The notes under the pieces: generated by a model
Seen by the model: only the letters and a program-made list of their open reading frames with translations
Database searches by the model: none
What the model was told of the DNA's origin: nothing
NCBI RefSeq assembly: GCF_020923435.1
Contig: NZ_CP087263.1
Coordinates: 2,747,970-2,811,969, forward strand
Reading direction: 5' to 3'
DNA length: 64,000 nucleotides
DNA from: Brevibacillus humidisoli
GTDB taxonomy: Bacteria > Bacillota > Bacilli > Brevibacillales > Brevibacillaceae
Position numbers and translations under genes: made by a program
Part shown: positions 8,295 through 16,207 of the stretch, one piece after another
Position numbering within the stretch: position 1 is the first letter of the stretch
How the letters are laid out: each line of letters begins with the position of its first letter

Positions 8295-9150
8295 AGACAA
8301 GCCCCCGTTCAAACACGTAGAGAATCAAGCGGATTGACAGGTAGACCACTGTGGAGAGAACCAGCAGGATAAACAGCCCGATCGCTACCGCATTAAACTG
8401 ATACCCTCCAAAGATAAAGCGTGTCACACCCACCACATTGAGCAGATATTCCACCATGAACAGGTTGGCCAAGGAGACGGAAATCGCTTTTTTCAGATCG
8501 GCGATCAGAAAGGGCTTGATGTTCTTAAAGACGTGGTGCAGATTGATATGCCAGACGTTTAGGCCTTTCGCCAGGGCGGTGCGGATGTAATCCTCGGCGC
8601 TCGTCTGGTAGTACTTGAGTGTAACCAGTTTGAGCAGATACAAGGTTGGACCCAGGGAAAGAACCAGCACCGGAAACCAGAACGATTTGTTTTCACTAAA
8701 CGGAGAGAGCGTAACCAGCCGAATCCCGGTCCACTTGTAAAAGGAGATGGCTAGTGTGAGAGCAAACAGAACCTGGACAAAATCTGGAATCGTCGACATC
8801 ACATCAAAGAAACGCTGCACGATTCTGACTGGCCCAAACCGATGGAGAAAGATCCCGAACACGATACTAATGCCCACAGCGATCAACATACTGGAAAACA
8901 GCAGGAAAAAGGAGTTCTCCGCATACCTCCAGATATCCTCAGCGATCTCTCGTTCGTTCTCCCCTAGATAATAGGTACCCAGCGAACCACTGGAGATGTC
9001 TTCCAGCAGCTTCACCGTATGAATCACAAAACTCTCCGGTTGGATCGTAATCGCTTCGCCCCTGATCCCAATCATCAGCGGCGCCCCCGCCACTGTCAGG
9101 ACGAGCAAAAAGATGACAACCAGTTGCAGAAGTGAGCGCAACAACGACAA
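8287..9150 (-). CDS. ABC transporter permease, OppB/DppB type
   Basis: A 287-residue inner-membrane permease of the OppB family. It has one N-terminal membrane segment, an extracytoplasmic domain, and five further segments with an EAA-like loop (TALAKGLNVWHINLHHVFKN). A typical OppB is about 305 residues. It starts with TTG behind AGGGGG and is translationally coupled to the OppC-type gene. It forms the heterodimeric pore with that protein. Confidence 0.85.
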   Translation of the reverse strand: MSLLRSLLQLVVIFLLVLTVAGAPLMIGIRGEAITIQPESFVIHTVKLLEDISSGSLGTYYLGENEREIAEDIWRYAENSFFLLFSSMLIAVGISIVFGIFLHRFGPVRIVQRFFDVMSTIPDFVQVLFALTLAISFYKWTGIRLVTLSPFSENKSFWFPVLVLSLGPTLYLLKLVTLKYYQTSAEDYIRTALAKGLNVWHINLHHVFKNIKPFLIADLKKAISVSLANLFMVEYLLNVVGVTRFIFGGYQFNAVAIGLFILLVLSTVVYLSIRLILYVFERGLVYE

Positions 9151-9292
9151 GACCCCCTAGTTTGTCTCTTTTTGTATTTTGACTATTCATACACATTTCG
9201 CTATTCCAAAAGATACTACAATCAACAAAAGATTTGCCAGTCGTTAAAATTTATTTTATTTTTCTTTATTATCTTTGGCCTTTACAAATAGA

Positions 9293-9320
9293 TAAACCGT
9301 CAGGGAAAAGCCCTGACGGT
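9293..9320 (-). terminator. Terminator after the iron-siderophore binding protein gene
   Basis: A perfect 10-bp stem, ACCGTCAGGG / CCCTGACGGT, with a 5-base loop, followed on the minus strand by TTATCTATTTG. The U-tract is weak, but the position 30 bases after the stop codon fits. Confidence 0.7.
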
Positions 9321-9349
9321 CCTATTGTTTGTCCGAATTCAAACTCGGT

Positions 9350-10375
9350 TTATTCCGCTTCAAAATACGTTACAAGTTCATCGAGCAGCAGATTGGCCGC
9401 CAATACGCCTCCAGCAGTGTTCCAGATCACTTCGTCCACTTGATACACTTTGTTGGTTTTGGATACATTCAGGTTCTGCCACAGTGGATCTTTCATCCAT
9501 TCGTTTTTGTATTCAGCGGCAGCTTTTGTCTCGTCGTAATCAGACACCCAATAAAACAAGATATCGCCATCCATATCGCGGATGCGCTCCTTCGATATTA
9601 CCTCCATAAATTCATCTTTATCTTGGGAAGCGGGACGTGCAAAGCCGATTTGATCCAGCAGCACACCGGCGAACGTATCTTTCATGTACAAACGCACTTT
9701 GCCGGGCAGGAAACGAACCAACGAGACTTTGCTCTTTGTTTTGTCACCCATCCTGAGCTTCGCCTGTTCAACTTTTTGGTCAAACTCACGCAGGATGTTA
9801 TCGCCTTCCTCTTTTTTGTTAAGAGCTTCGGCGTAGAGACGAAAGTTCACTTTCCAATCACCGGCCAAATCTTCCGAGAAGACAGTTGGCGCCATGCTGG
9901 ACAGTTGGGAATAAACTTTCTCATGAAGCACCTTGTTGCCCAGAATCAAGTCGGGCTTCAAGCTGGCGATCAGCTCCATATTTGGCTGTGTTTCATCACC
10001 CAATACCTCTACGCCCTGCATTCGGTCTTTGATGTGATCGTGCCAGGGGTCGCCCAATCCTGATTGCACTGCTCCCACTGGTTTGACACCAAGTGCGAGC
10101 AAAGCTTCCGTTCCCTCACTGGTCAGGACGACAACCTTTTGAGGTGTTCCACTAAGTTTTGTCTCCCCCATCGCGTGTTTGACAGTTCTCTCTTCACCGG
10201 CAGGCGGCATACTCTCCGCTGTCAGTTTATCGTTTGACTCAGCAGGTGTGTGTTCGGTAGCAGAATGGTGCTGTACCGTTGATTCCGTTCCGCCGCAGCC
10301 TGTCAACAGCAGCAGTAACATAATCAAGCAAATCATCGTTGCTTGAACTCCTAAAAAGCGTTTCTTGTTCAACAT
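9350..10375 (-). CDS. Iron(III)-siderophore ABC transporter binding lipoprotein
   Basis: A 341-residue FhuD/FepB-type substrate-binding protein. It has a lipoprotein signal ending LLLLLTGC, a linker of about 60 polar residues, and a periplasmic-binding fold with KVVVLTSEGTEALLALGVKPVGA and SLKPDLILGNK. The ATG has GGGAGGAG in front and a Fur box lies upstream, so it is expected to be induced by iron starvation. No cognate permease or ATPase is in the window; stand-alone siderophore-binding proteins are common in Bacillales. The ligand cannot be told. Confidence 0.9.
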   Translation of the reverse strand: MLNKKRFLGVQATMICLIMLLLLLTGCGGTESTVQHHSATEHTPAESNDKLTAESMPPAGEERTVKHAMGETKLSGTPQKVVVLTSEGTEALLALGVKPVGAVQSGLGDPWHDHIKDRMQGVEVLGDETQPNMELIASLKPDLILGNKVLHEKVYSQLSSMAPTVFSEDLAGDWKVNFRLYAEALNKKEEGDNILREFDQKVEQAKLRMGDKTKSKVSLVRFLPGKVRLYMKDTFAGVLLDQIGFARPASQDKDEFMEVISKERIRDMDGDILFYWVSDYDETKAAAEYKNEWMKDPLWQNLNVSKTNKVYQVDEVIWNTAGGVLAANLLLDELVTYFEAE

Positions 10376-10411
10376 GAAAAATTCTCCTCCCAAGTTTATT
10401 GCCTTATTAAT

Positions 10412-10426
10412 TGAAATTGATTATCA
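10412..10426. promoter_or_regulatory. Fur box
   Basis: TGAAATTGATTATCA matches the 7-1-7 Fur consensus TGATAATnATTATCA at 13 of 15 positions. It lies about 40 bases before the start of the siderophore-binding protein gene, where bound Fur would block transcription. Confidence 0.8.
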
Positions 10427-10485
10427 TTTGCAACAATAATGTTATGGGGTAGACTCACACTGTCAAGCAAATATTGTTTTTTCAA

Positions 10486-10531
10486 ATAAAAAAACCCTGA
10501 CCGGTGACAGGTTATTGTTCACCGATCAGGG
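10486..10531 (-). terminator. Terminator of the subtilase-cheX unit
   Basis: Long stem CCCTGA-CCGGTGA / TCACCG-A-TCAGGG with an 11-base loop, followed on the minus strand by TTTTTTTATTTG. Strong intrinsic terminator just after cheX. Confidence 0.85.
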
Positions 10532-10565
10532 AAACCACTGTTCCTTTTCTCATATTAAGGTAAGC

Positions 10566-11024
10566 TCAGTTGATGACAAGCACCTGAACCTCCATTTGCC
10601 CCATTTCTCCTAGTGTGAGGGGAATGCTGAGCGCTTTCCCGCTGAAAGTGGGAGGAGCTGATTCGTCGACCAGTATCGGTGGTGAGATGTCGATCTGCAC
10701 TCCGCGGCTGTACAGGAGTGTGCTGGCGTTCCCAGAGATCATGTTGCCTAGTTCGGAGATGGCGCTTTTGCCCATCTCATCTAGATCAGCGATCGGAAAT
10801 CCGCCCATCATCGCCGAAACGATCTTCAGAGCTACTTCTCTGTGAATCCCGAACAGGACGTCACCGGAGAATTGGCCGACCAAACCTACCATGATCCAGA
10901 CGTGATCTTCGCGAAGGGAGACTTCTTTCAACTCCAGCTCTCCGCGCAGCGTCGCAACGTTGCATACCTGTTCAATCACCGTTGCCGCTGATTCGAGAAA
11001 CGGGGTAATGTATTCCGTCTTCAT
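10566..11024 (-). CDS. cheX: CheX-like CheY-P phosphatase
   Basis: A 152-residue protein of the CheC/CheX/FliY family. The catalytic signature E-x2-N is seen in ISELGNMISGNAS near residue 93; there is one such site, as in CheX. The Gly-rich N-terminal half (VGLVGQFSGDVLFG) matches CheX. The family dephosphorylates CheY-P and adapts chemotaxis. No other chemotaxis gene is nearby; it starts one base after an unknown 142-residue gene and is probably cotranscribed with it. Confidence 0.85.
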   Translation of the reverse strand: MKTEYITPFLESAATVIEQVCNVATLRGELELKEVSLREDHVWIMVGLVGQFSGDVLFGIHREVALKIVSAMMGGFPIADLDEMGKSAISELGNMISGNASTLLYSRGVQIDISPPILVDESAPPTFSGKALSIPLTLGEMGQMEVQVLVIN

Positions 11025-11025
11025 G

Positions 11026-11454
11026 TTACGCTTTCTCTCCCCTCCACAGCCTCATTGACCGTTCACCGATTTTGCTTACCAGCACCAGGTAGATCGGGAC
11101 ACCACGAAACAACGAAGCCAATCGCTGGTCTGGCTGTACCGTATAGATGGCATCCACACGACGCAGATCGAGAATCGGCACACCCACTTCCCTAACGCTG
11201 AGCTGCCAAAAAGGGGCTTCCAGCGTCTGAAAGGCAAAGACCGTGTCCCCATACGCGAAGCACTCCTCGACACAACGATGCGGCGGATAATCGTCAGCCG
11301 CTTCCAACAGATGGACAGGCTCCAGCCCAAACTGTTGAAGCAGATGACGCCGATCCGCAAGCTGCTCGTCTCTCTTCGCTGATACGCTCCTGCGAGCTGA
11401 TAATATCGGAAAATGTTTGTATACATATTCCCTGTCTATTCCATGATAAAACAT
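11026..11454 (-). CDS. Hypothetical protein upstream of cheX
   Basis: A 142-residue soluble protein I do not recognise. It has no signal peptide or membrane helix. It has a tyrosine-rich start (FYHGIDREYVYKHFPIL), a cysteine pair (HRCVEECFAYG) and a strand-rich C-terminal half. The ATG was set 27 codons inside the longest frame because GGGAGA precedes it and the longer version would overlap the subtilase gene. Stop and cheX start are one base apart, so a shared function with CheX is possible but unproven. Confidence 0.6.
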   Translation of the reverse strand: MFYHGIDREYVYKHFPILSARRSVSAKRDEQLADRRHLLQQFGLEPVHLLEAADDYPPHRCVEECFAYGDTVFAFQTLEAPFWQLSVREVGVPILDLRRVDAIYTVQPDQRLASLFRGVPIYLVLVSKIGERSMRLWRGEKA

Positions 11455-11494
11455 CCTTTTCTCCCAATCTTTCCTGTGAGTCGTTTTCCCCTGT

Positions 11495-14400
11495 CTATTG
11501 CGAGCGACCTTCCTGCTTCTGTTTGCCGACCACACTGGCCTCGACCCGACGTTCTCGGCGCAATGAATCGGTGGCCGTCACTGACAATTTTGCTTTGCCC
11601 AGTGCAACCTCCTGGAGGACACAACGGAACTCCCCACGGTCATTTACATCAGCGGCCAGTCGATTGTCACCGTAGACAATCTGTAGCCCAATCGGTGCCT
11701 GCCCGACGACCCGCCCGGTGATCACAAGGCTCTCGCCTGCCGCAGCCTCGTATTCGGTCCGCCCAAGATCGATCGACAATGGTTTTGCCTGCTCCGCCTT
11801 GTATTCAATGCGTTGCTCATCATGAAACAACACCAGTGTGCCAGACGATCCATCTAGATAAGCGTGCAGAGCAAGTGCAGTCAGATTACCTGCTTCATCT
11901 CTCCCCTCCAACAGGATCTTATTATCTCCCTGCTGCAGGGCAACAGGCTGGTGAAAGCTTCGCTCCACTGGAAGCTCCAACTGCTCTTCTTCCCAACTGG
12001 CGATCATTTGGCCGTTTACGCTGACATTCCCCTTGAACGTTTTGTCCCGATATTGAAATCTGAGAGGCAGCACAGCTTGCCTAGTGTTGGGATCGAACAG
12101 GACTTCCTCGGTCCCGTCATTTGTGAGCAGCAATTCCGGGGGGGTCTGATCGATGATGATCCGTTGCGTAAACTGGCGGTTATTGCCGTACAGGTCGGTT
12201 GCGCTGTAGGTGATATAGTGGAGCCCTTCCGACAGGCGCAAAATCGTTTCAAACTGCCCATCCCCCTCCACCGGGACCGGTTGTTTGTGAATCGACAGTT
12301 TCACCCGGTCTACCATATCCTCACCTACGATTCGCCCATGAATCGCCACCTCCGGCTGGTCGCTTACCACCACCTGCTCAAACAGATCGTCAGGAAACTG
12401 AATGTACGGAGGGGTCACATCACTTTGTCCGGTGACGGGAACAACTGTGATATTGCCGGCATAATCGTACGCCACCAACGTAATGGTCTTATGCGGTTGA
12501 CTGATAAGTGTGCTATCTACGGAAGCGGAAAACGGACCGCCCACTTTCAATCCGTCCACATAGAGCAGATAGCCCTGCACATCCTTATCCTTGGCGCTCC
12601 ATCGAATCCGATTGCCGTCAAGCGATGCACTGACACGCGGACTCTGCCTGTCTACCTTCACCGGCAGCGTGAGGGTTTGCCATTTGGCGTTTTCCCCGTC
12701 GTTTTTGGAGCGGATAACAAAGTGGTATACACCGTCTGGCACCTGTACATACTCACCTTTTTCTATGGAGTAGGACGTACCATCCCAGGCCCATTCTTCT
12801 TTTTCCGTATAGTAGTAGGGAACACCCAGCTTTGACTGATCGTATTTGTACACCTTCTCATCCCGTACCAACGATCGCACCCGTCTGCCGGACTGGTCAA
12901 AAATATCGATAGAAACCTGCTTCGCATTGCGCAAAAAGGTGATCGAGGGCGAGGCGATGTCATAATGACCGTCTCCGTTAGGAGAAAAGGCGATCTTGTC
13001 CGGATCCACCTGTACCTGTCCGTTGTCGTCGACACCCGTCACACCCAGGTAATCCCGATACTTCCACTTATCGTTTTGCTTGTCATGGTACCAGGTCGTC
13101 TTGACTCCGGTTCGATGCTCCTGACTCGCTCCTGTCCACATCGGCGCATCCATCACCCGCGGGGCCTCCCAATCCCCGTAAAAGCCGTAAAACGGTACAT
13201 GCAGGGTGGGCAGGGAATCGTCTTCAGGCGTGAAGGCAATAAACCCTTCACTGAAGATATTGCGGGGTGCGTCTTCTGGGATCTGCAGGGTTACTTTTAC
13301 CTCCTGCCGTTTTCCCGGCGCAACTGTTATTTTGTCGGTGGAAAACTGCAGCCTGGCTCCCTTTAACGGTACAGAGGTCAGGTAGTTGATGCCGTCATGG
13401 CACAGATCTGTCAGCACACCATAAGCGTCTTTTACCGTGTACGTAAGCGGCTTCTGGCCAAACCGGTTGTCAACAAAGAGTGAGAAGGTAAGCTTGTTGC
13501 CGATTTCCCCCAACGAGACACCGGCTTTCCCTTTGGCGTCGGTGACGATCACCGGTGTTTGGATCGCTTTTGCCACCTGCATCATGCCTGCGCCCTGTAC
13601 TCGTGGGGAATAGGGATGGGGACCGGTTTGTTCGCCGACCGACGCCGTAGCGATTTCTCGCGGATCGAGGATAGGCTGAGCCGTATTCATCGCAGCTGCT
13701 TTGAGGGTTTCCACCAGTGCCCGTCCTTCCAGTTTACGTCCCATCTGTTGATATGCCTGCTTGAGTAGAGCCATCCCACCAGCGACGTGGGGCGTGGCCA
13801 TCGAAGTACCACTTTTGACGGCGTAATCCTTCTGCATCACGGTCGACAAGATTCCACCACCGGGAGCGGTAATCTCCGGCTTGAACTGCAGATTCGGCGT
13901 AGGACCCCAGGACGAAAAGGAGGAAATCGTCCCCCCTGCCGGATACGGCAACGGATTTTGACCGTATTCACCGTCAAACTGCACGCTGATTCGTTTCCCT
14001 TTTTTCAACTGCTCAGCGATCGCTTCACCGGTCTCTTTGAGAATAGAGACAGCTGGCAGCTGCTTCGCTTCATTGGCGCTCATCATCATCGGTCCCGCTT
14101 CGTTATTGTAGACGATCGCCCCTGCCGCTCCCGCTTCCCCGGCCAACTTCAGCTTCTCATCAAAGGGGATGTCGCCCCGCTCGATCAAGACCACCTTGTT
14201 CTTTACCTTCACATTGTAATCTTCCGGCTTACCTTTTCCGACATAGACCAATTCCTTGGCATCAGGCAGTGCCTGCACCGGGTTGACTGCCTCTGCTTCG
14301 GAGGGGCGGGCCGGCAGGTAGACTACCCGCTCCAGTCCCTCTATCCCGTTCAGGCGGAAGCTGACGCCAGCCAGCGTCGTGGCGTTGGCTGAAGCAACCG

Positions 14401-15307
14401 ACAAGGCGTCCGGGGCCAGTCCTGGTGAACCGATCATCCCTACATCAGGGTTTTCCTGCTTCACCTTATCACTGCCGAAGTAGCCGTCATTTCCGGCAGC
14501 GGCGACGACGATCACCCCATGGTCGACGGCCCGTTTGATCGCATGCTGCTCTACGTTGTACTGATCCACGTATCCCGCCGAAGAGCCGAGGCTCAGGTTG
14601 ATCACATCTGCTTTTTTGTTGATCGAGTCGTTGATTGCAAACAGGATCGACTCGCTCAGACCGGCTACTTCTCCCTGGTAGTTGCTGAACACCTTTTGGC
14701 TGAGCAGTTGTGCCTCCGGAGCTACCCCTTTTACCTTGCCATTGGCAGCTACAATGCCTGCTACATGCATGCCGTGCTGGGATTCACCGACGTCTTTGGT
14801 GATTTGATTGCGATCAGCCCAGTTGTATCCGGCGATCACTTTTTCCTGCGTTCCCGTCTTGCGCTGCGCCGCCCGTTTGTCCCGCGGTGGAGGCATATCT
14901 GGGTGCTTGGGATTGATGCCGCTGTCGATGATGGAGATCAACATGCCTTCTCCTTTGACGCCTGCTTCTCGCCAAGCTTTTGTCGCTTCGATCATCTCCA
15001 GGGACGAGGCTGGCCCCTGGGAGACCTGCTCGCCGACAATCACCCGCTTTAAGTCGGTCCACTCATCCGCTCCAGTAAGCGTGATCCCCTGCTGCCCAGC
15101 GGCATGCCCTGATGCGAGCGATGGCCTGGAGTTGCTGTCTTTTGCATGTTTGAGATCCTGAATCACCCGCTTCTGCCATTGGTTCTGCTCCCTGCCTGTG
15201 GCGAGATCCGGTGCTTCGCTCCTCACTCCGTCGCTATTTACCTGGATAGAGAGGGGAAAAAAAAATACGGATAATGCCAGTCCGCAACCTAGTAGATGCT
15301 TTTTCAC
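11495..15307 (-). CDS. Large secreted subtilisin-like serine protease (S8, Vpr-like)
   Basis: A 1270-residue secreted protease. GTG start behind AGGAGGAG; signal peptide with a phenylalanine-rich core; propeptide to about residue 100. Catalytic triad: Asp128 (ISIIDSGINPKHPD), His178 (SQHGMHVAGIVAANG), Ser502 (KSGTSMATPHVAGG), with the oxyanion Asn in AAAGNDG. A PA domain is inserted before the serine (about 365-440). After the catalytic domain comes a C5a-peptidase-like Fn3 region with LHVPFYGFYGDWEAP, a Ca-binding-like FSPNGDGHYD motif, and about 500 residues of beta-sandwich repeats. It presumably degrades extracellular protein. Confidence 0.93.
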   Translation of the reverse strand: MKKHLLGCGLALSVFFFPLSIQVNSDGVRSEAPDLATGREQNQWQKRVIQDLKHAKDSNSRPSLASGHAAGQQGITLTGADEWTDLKRVIVGEQVSQGPASSLEMIEATKAWREAGVKGEGMLISIIDSGINPKHPDMPPPRDKRAAQRKTGTQEKVIAGYNWADRNQITKDVGESQHGMHVAGIVAANGKVKGVAPEAQLLSQKVFSNYQGEVAGLSESILFAINDSINKKADVINLSLGSSAGYVDQYNVEQHAIKRAVDHGVIVVAAAGNDGYFGSDKVKQENPDVGMIGSPGLAPDALSVASANATTLAGVSFRLNGIEGLERVVYLPARPSEAEAVNPVQALPDAKELVYVGKGKPEDYNVKVKNKVVLIERGDIPFDEKLKLAGEAGAAGAIVYNNEAGPMMMSANEAKQLPAVSILKETGEAIAEQLKKGKRISVQFDGEYGQNPLPYPAGGTISSFSSWGPTPNLQFKPEITAPGGGILSTVMQKDYAVKSGTSMATPHVAGGMALLKQAYQQMGRKLEGRALVETLKAAAMNTAQPILDPREIATASVGEQTGPHPYSPRVQGAGMMQVAKAIQTPVIVTDAKGKAGVSLGEIGNKLTFSLFVDNRFGQKPLTYTVKDAYGVLTDLCHDGINYLTSVPLKGARLQFSTDKITVAPGKRQEVKVTLQIPEDAPRNIFSEGFIAFTPEDDSLPTLHVPFYGFYGDWEAPRVMDAPMWTGASQEHRTGVKTTWYHDKQNDKWKYRDYLGVTGVDDNGQVQVDPDKIAFSPNGDGHYDIASPSITFLRNAKQVSIDIFDQSGRRVRSLVRDEKVYKYDQSKLGVPYYYTEKEEWAWDGTSYSIEKGEYVQVPDGVYHFVIRSKNDGENAKWQTLTLPVKVDRQSPRVSASLDGNRIRWSAKDKDVQGYLLYVDGLKVGGPFSASVDSTLISQPHKTITLVAYDYAGNITVVPVTGQSDVTPPYIQFPDDLFEQVVVSDQPEVAIHGRIVGEDMVDRVKLSIHKQPVPVEGDGQFETILRLSEGLHYITYSATDLYGNNRQFTQRIIIDQTPPELLLTNDGTEEVLFDPNTRQAVLPLRFQYRDKTFKGNVSVNGQMIASWEEEQLELPVERSFHQPVALQQGDNKILLEGRDEAGNLTALALHAYLDGSSGTLVLFHDEQRIEYKAEQAKPLSIDLGRTEYEAAAGESLVITGRVVGQAPIGLQIVYGDNRLAADVNDRGEFRCVLQEVALGKAKLSVTATDSLRRERRVEASVVGKQKQEGRSQ

Positions 15308-15386
15308 GTCGGTCTCCTCCTGAAAACATCGTTTCCTCATCTACATCAGTTTTCCATGCAGACGGCGCGGATATTCAGGACAAAAG

Positions 15387-15416
15387 AAAACTCCAACCGG
15401 TGATAACCGATTGGAG
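15387..15416 (-). terminator. Terminator of sdhCAB
   Basis: CTCCAA-C-CGGT / ACCG-A-TTGGAG stem-loop with a GATA loop, followed on the minus strand by TTTTCTTTTG, 20 bases after the sdhB stop. Confidence 0.85.
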
Positions 15417-15437
15417 TGTGAACAAATGACGATCAGA

Positions 15438-16187
15438 TCAGGAGAAGAAGAACGACTTGATCGCGTGTCTGGTTGTTTCTTTGTTCATGTGAGCGATCGA
15501 TGTGGTAAGCGGAATTCCCTTCGGACAAGACTGCACGCAGTTTTGCGAGTTTCCGCAATCGGCGATTCCGCCGTCTTCCATCAGTGCTTCCAGACGCTCA
15601 TGTTTGTTCATCTTGCCCGTAGGATGTTCGTTGAACAAGCGAACTTGCGAAATCGCAAACGGGCCGATGAACGGTGACTTTTCATTCACATTGGGGCAGG
15701 CTTCTAGGCAGACACCACAGGTCATGCACTTGGATAGCTCATACGCCCACTGGCGATCTACTTCCGGCATCCGCGGCCCCGGGCCCAGGTCGTGGGTACC
15801 GTCAATCGGTACCCAAGCCTTGACGCGCTTCAACGCATCAAACATACGGCTGCGGTCCGTCGACAGGTCACGCATGACCGGGAACGTGCTCATCGGTGCC
15901 AAGCGGATCGGCTGCTCCAGCTTATCTATCAGTGCTGTACATGCCTGCCGGGGTTTGCCGTTAATCACCATCGAACAGGCACCGCATACTTCTTCCAAAC
16001 AGTTGGACTCCCACTGTACCGGTTTGGTTTTCTGTCCTTCGGCGTTGACAGGATTCCGCTGAATCTCCATCAAGGCAGAAATCACATTCATATTGGGACG
16101 GTAGGGAATCTTGAACTCTTCCTTGTACGGTGTACTGTCAGGGGTGTCCTGACGGGTAATGATCAGGTGTACGTACTTGTCAGCCAT
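15438..16187 (-). CDS. sdhB: Succinate dehydrogenase iron-sulfur subunit
   Basis: A 249-residue iron-sulfur subunit linking the flavin of SdhA to the quinone site. The 2Fe-2S ligands are in CLEEVCGACSM with a distal cysteine (RQAC), and the 4Fe-4S and 3Fe-4S ligands in CMTCGVCLEACP and CVQSCPKGIPL. Length and motifs match Bacillus SdhB. It is the third gene of sdhCAB, 20 bases after sdhA. Confidence 0.97.
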   Translation of the reverse strand: MADKYVHLIITRQDTPDSTPYKEEFKIPYRPNMNVISALMEIQRNPVNAEGQKTKPVQWESNCLEEVCGACSMVINGKPRQACTALIDKLEQPIRLAPMSTFPVMRDLSTDRSRMFDALKRVKAWVPIDGTHDLGPGPRMPEVDRQWAYELSKCMTCGVCLEACPNVNEKSPFIGPFAISQVRLFNEHPTGKMNKHERLEALMEDGGIADCGNSQNCVQSCPKGIPLTTSIAHMNKETTRHAIKSFFFS

Positions 16188-16207
16188 CGTCTATTCCCTC
16201 CCCTTGC

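Noticed and set aside
11864-12835. 323-codon plus-strand frame inside the subtilase gene
   Set aside because: Antisense shadow of a gene with a full catalytic triad and signal peptide; no ribosome site.
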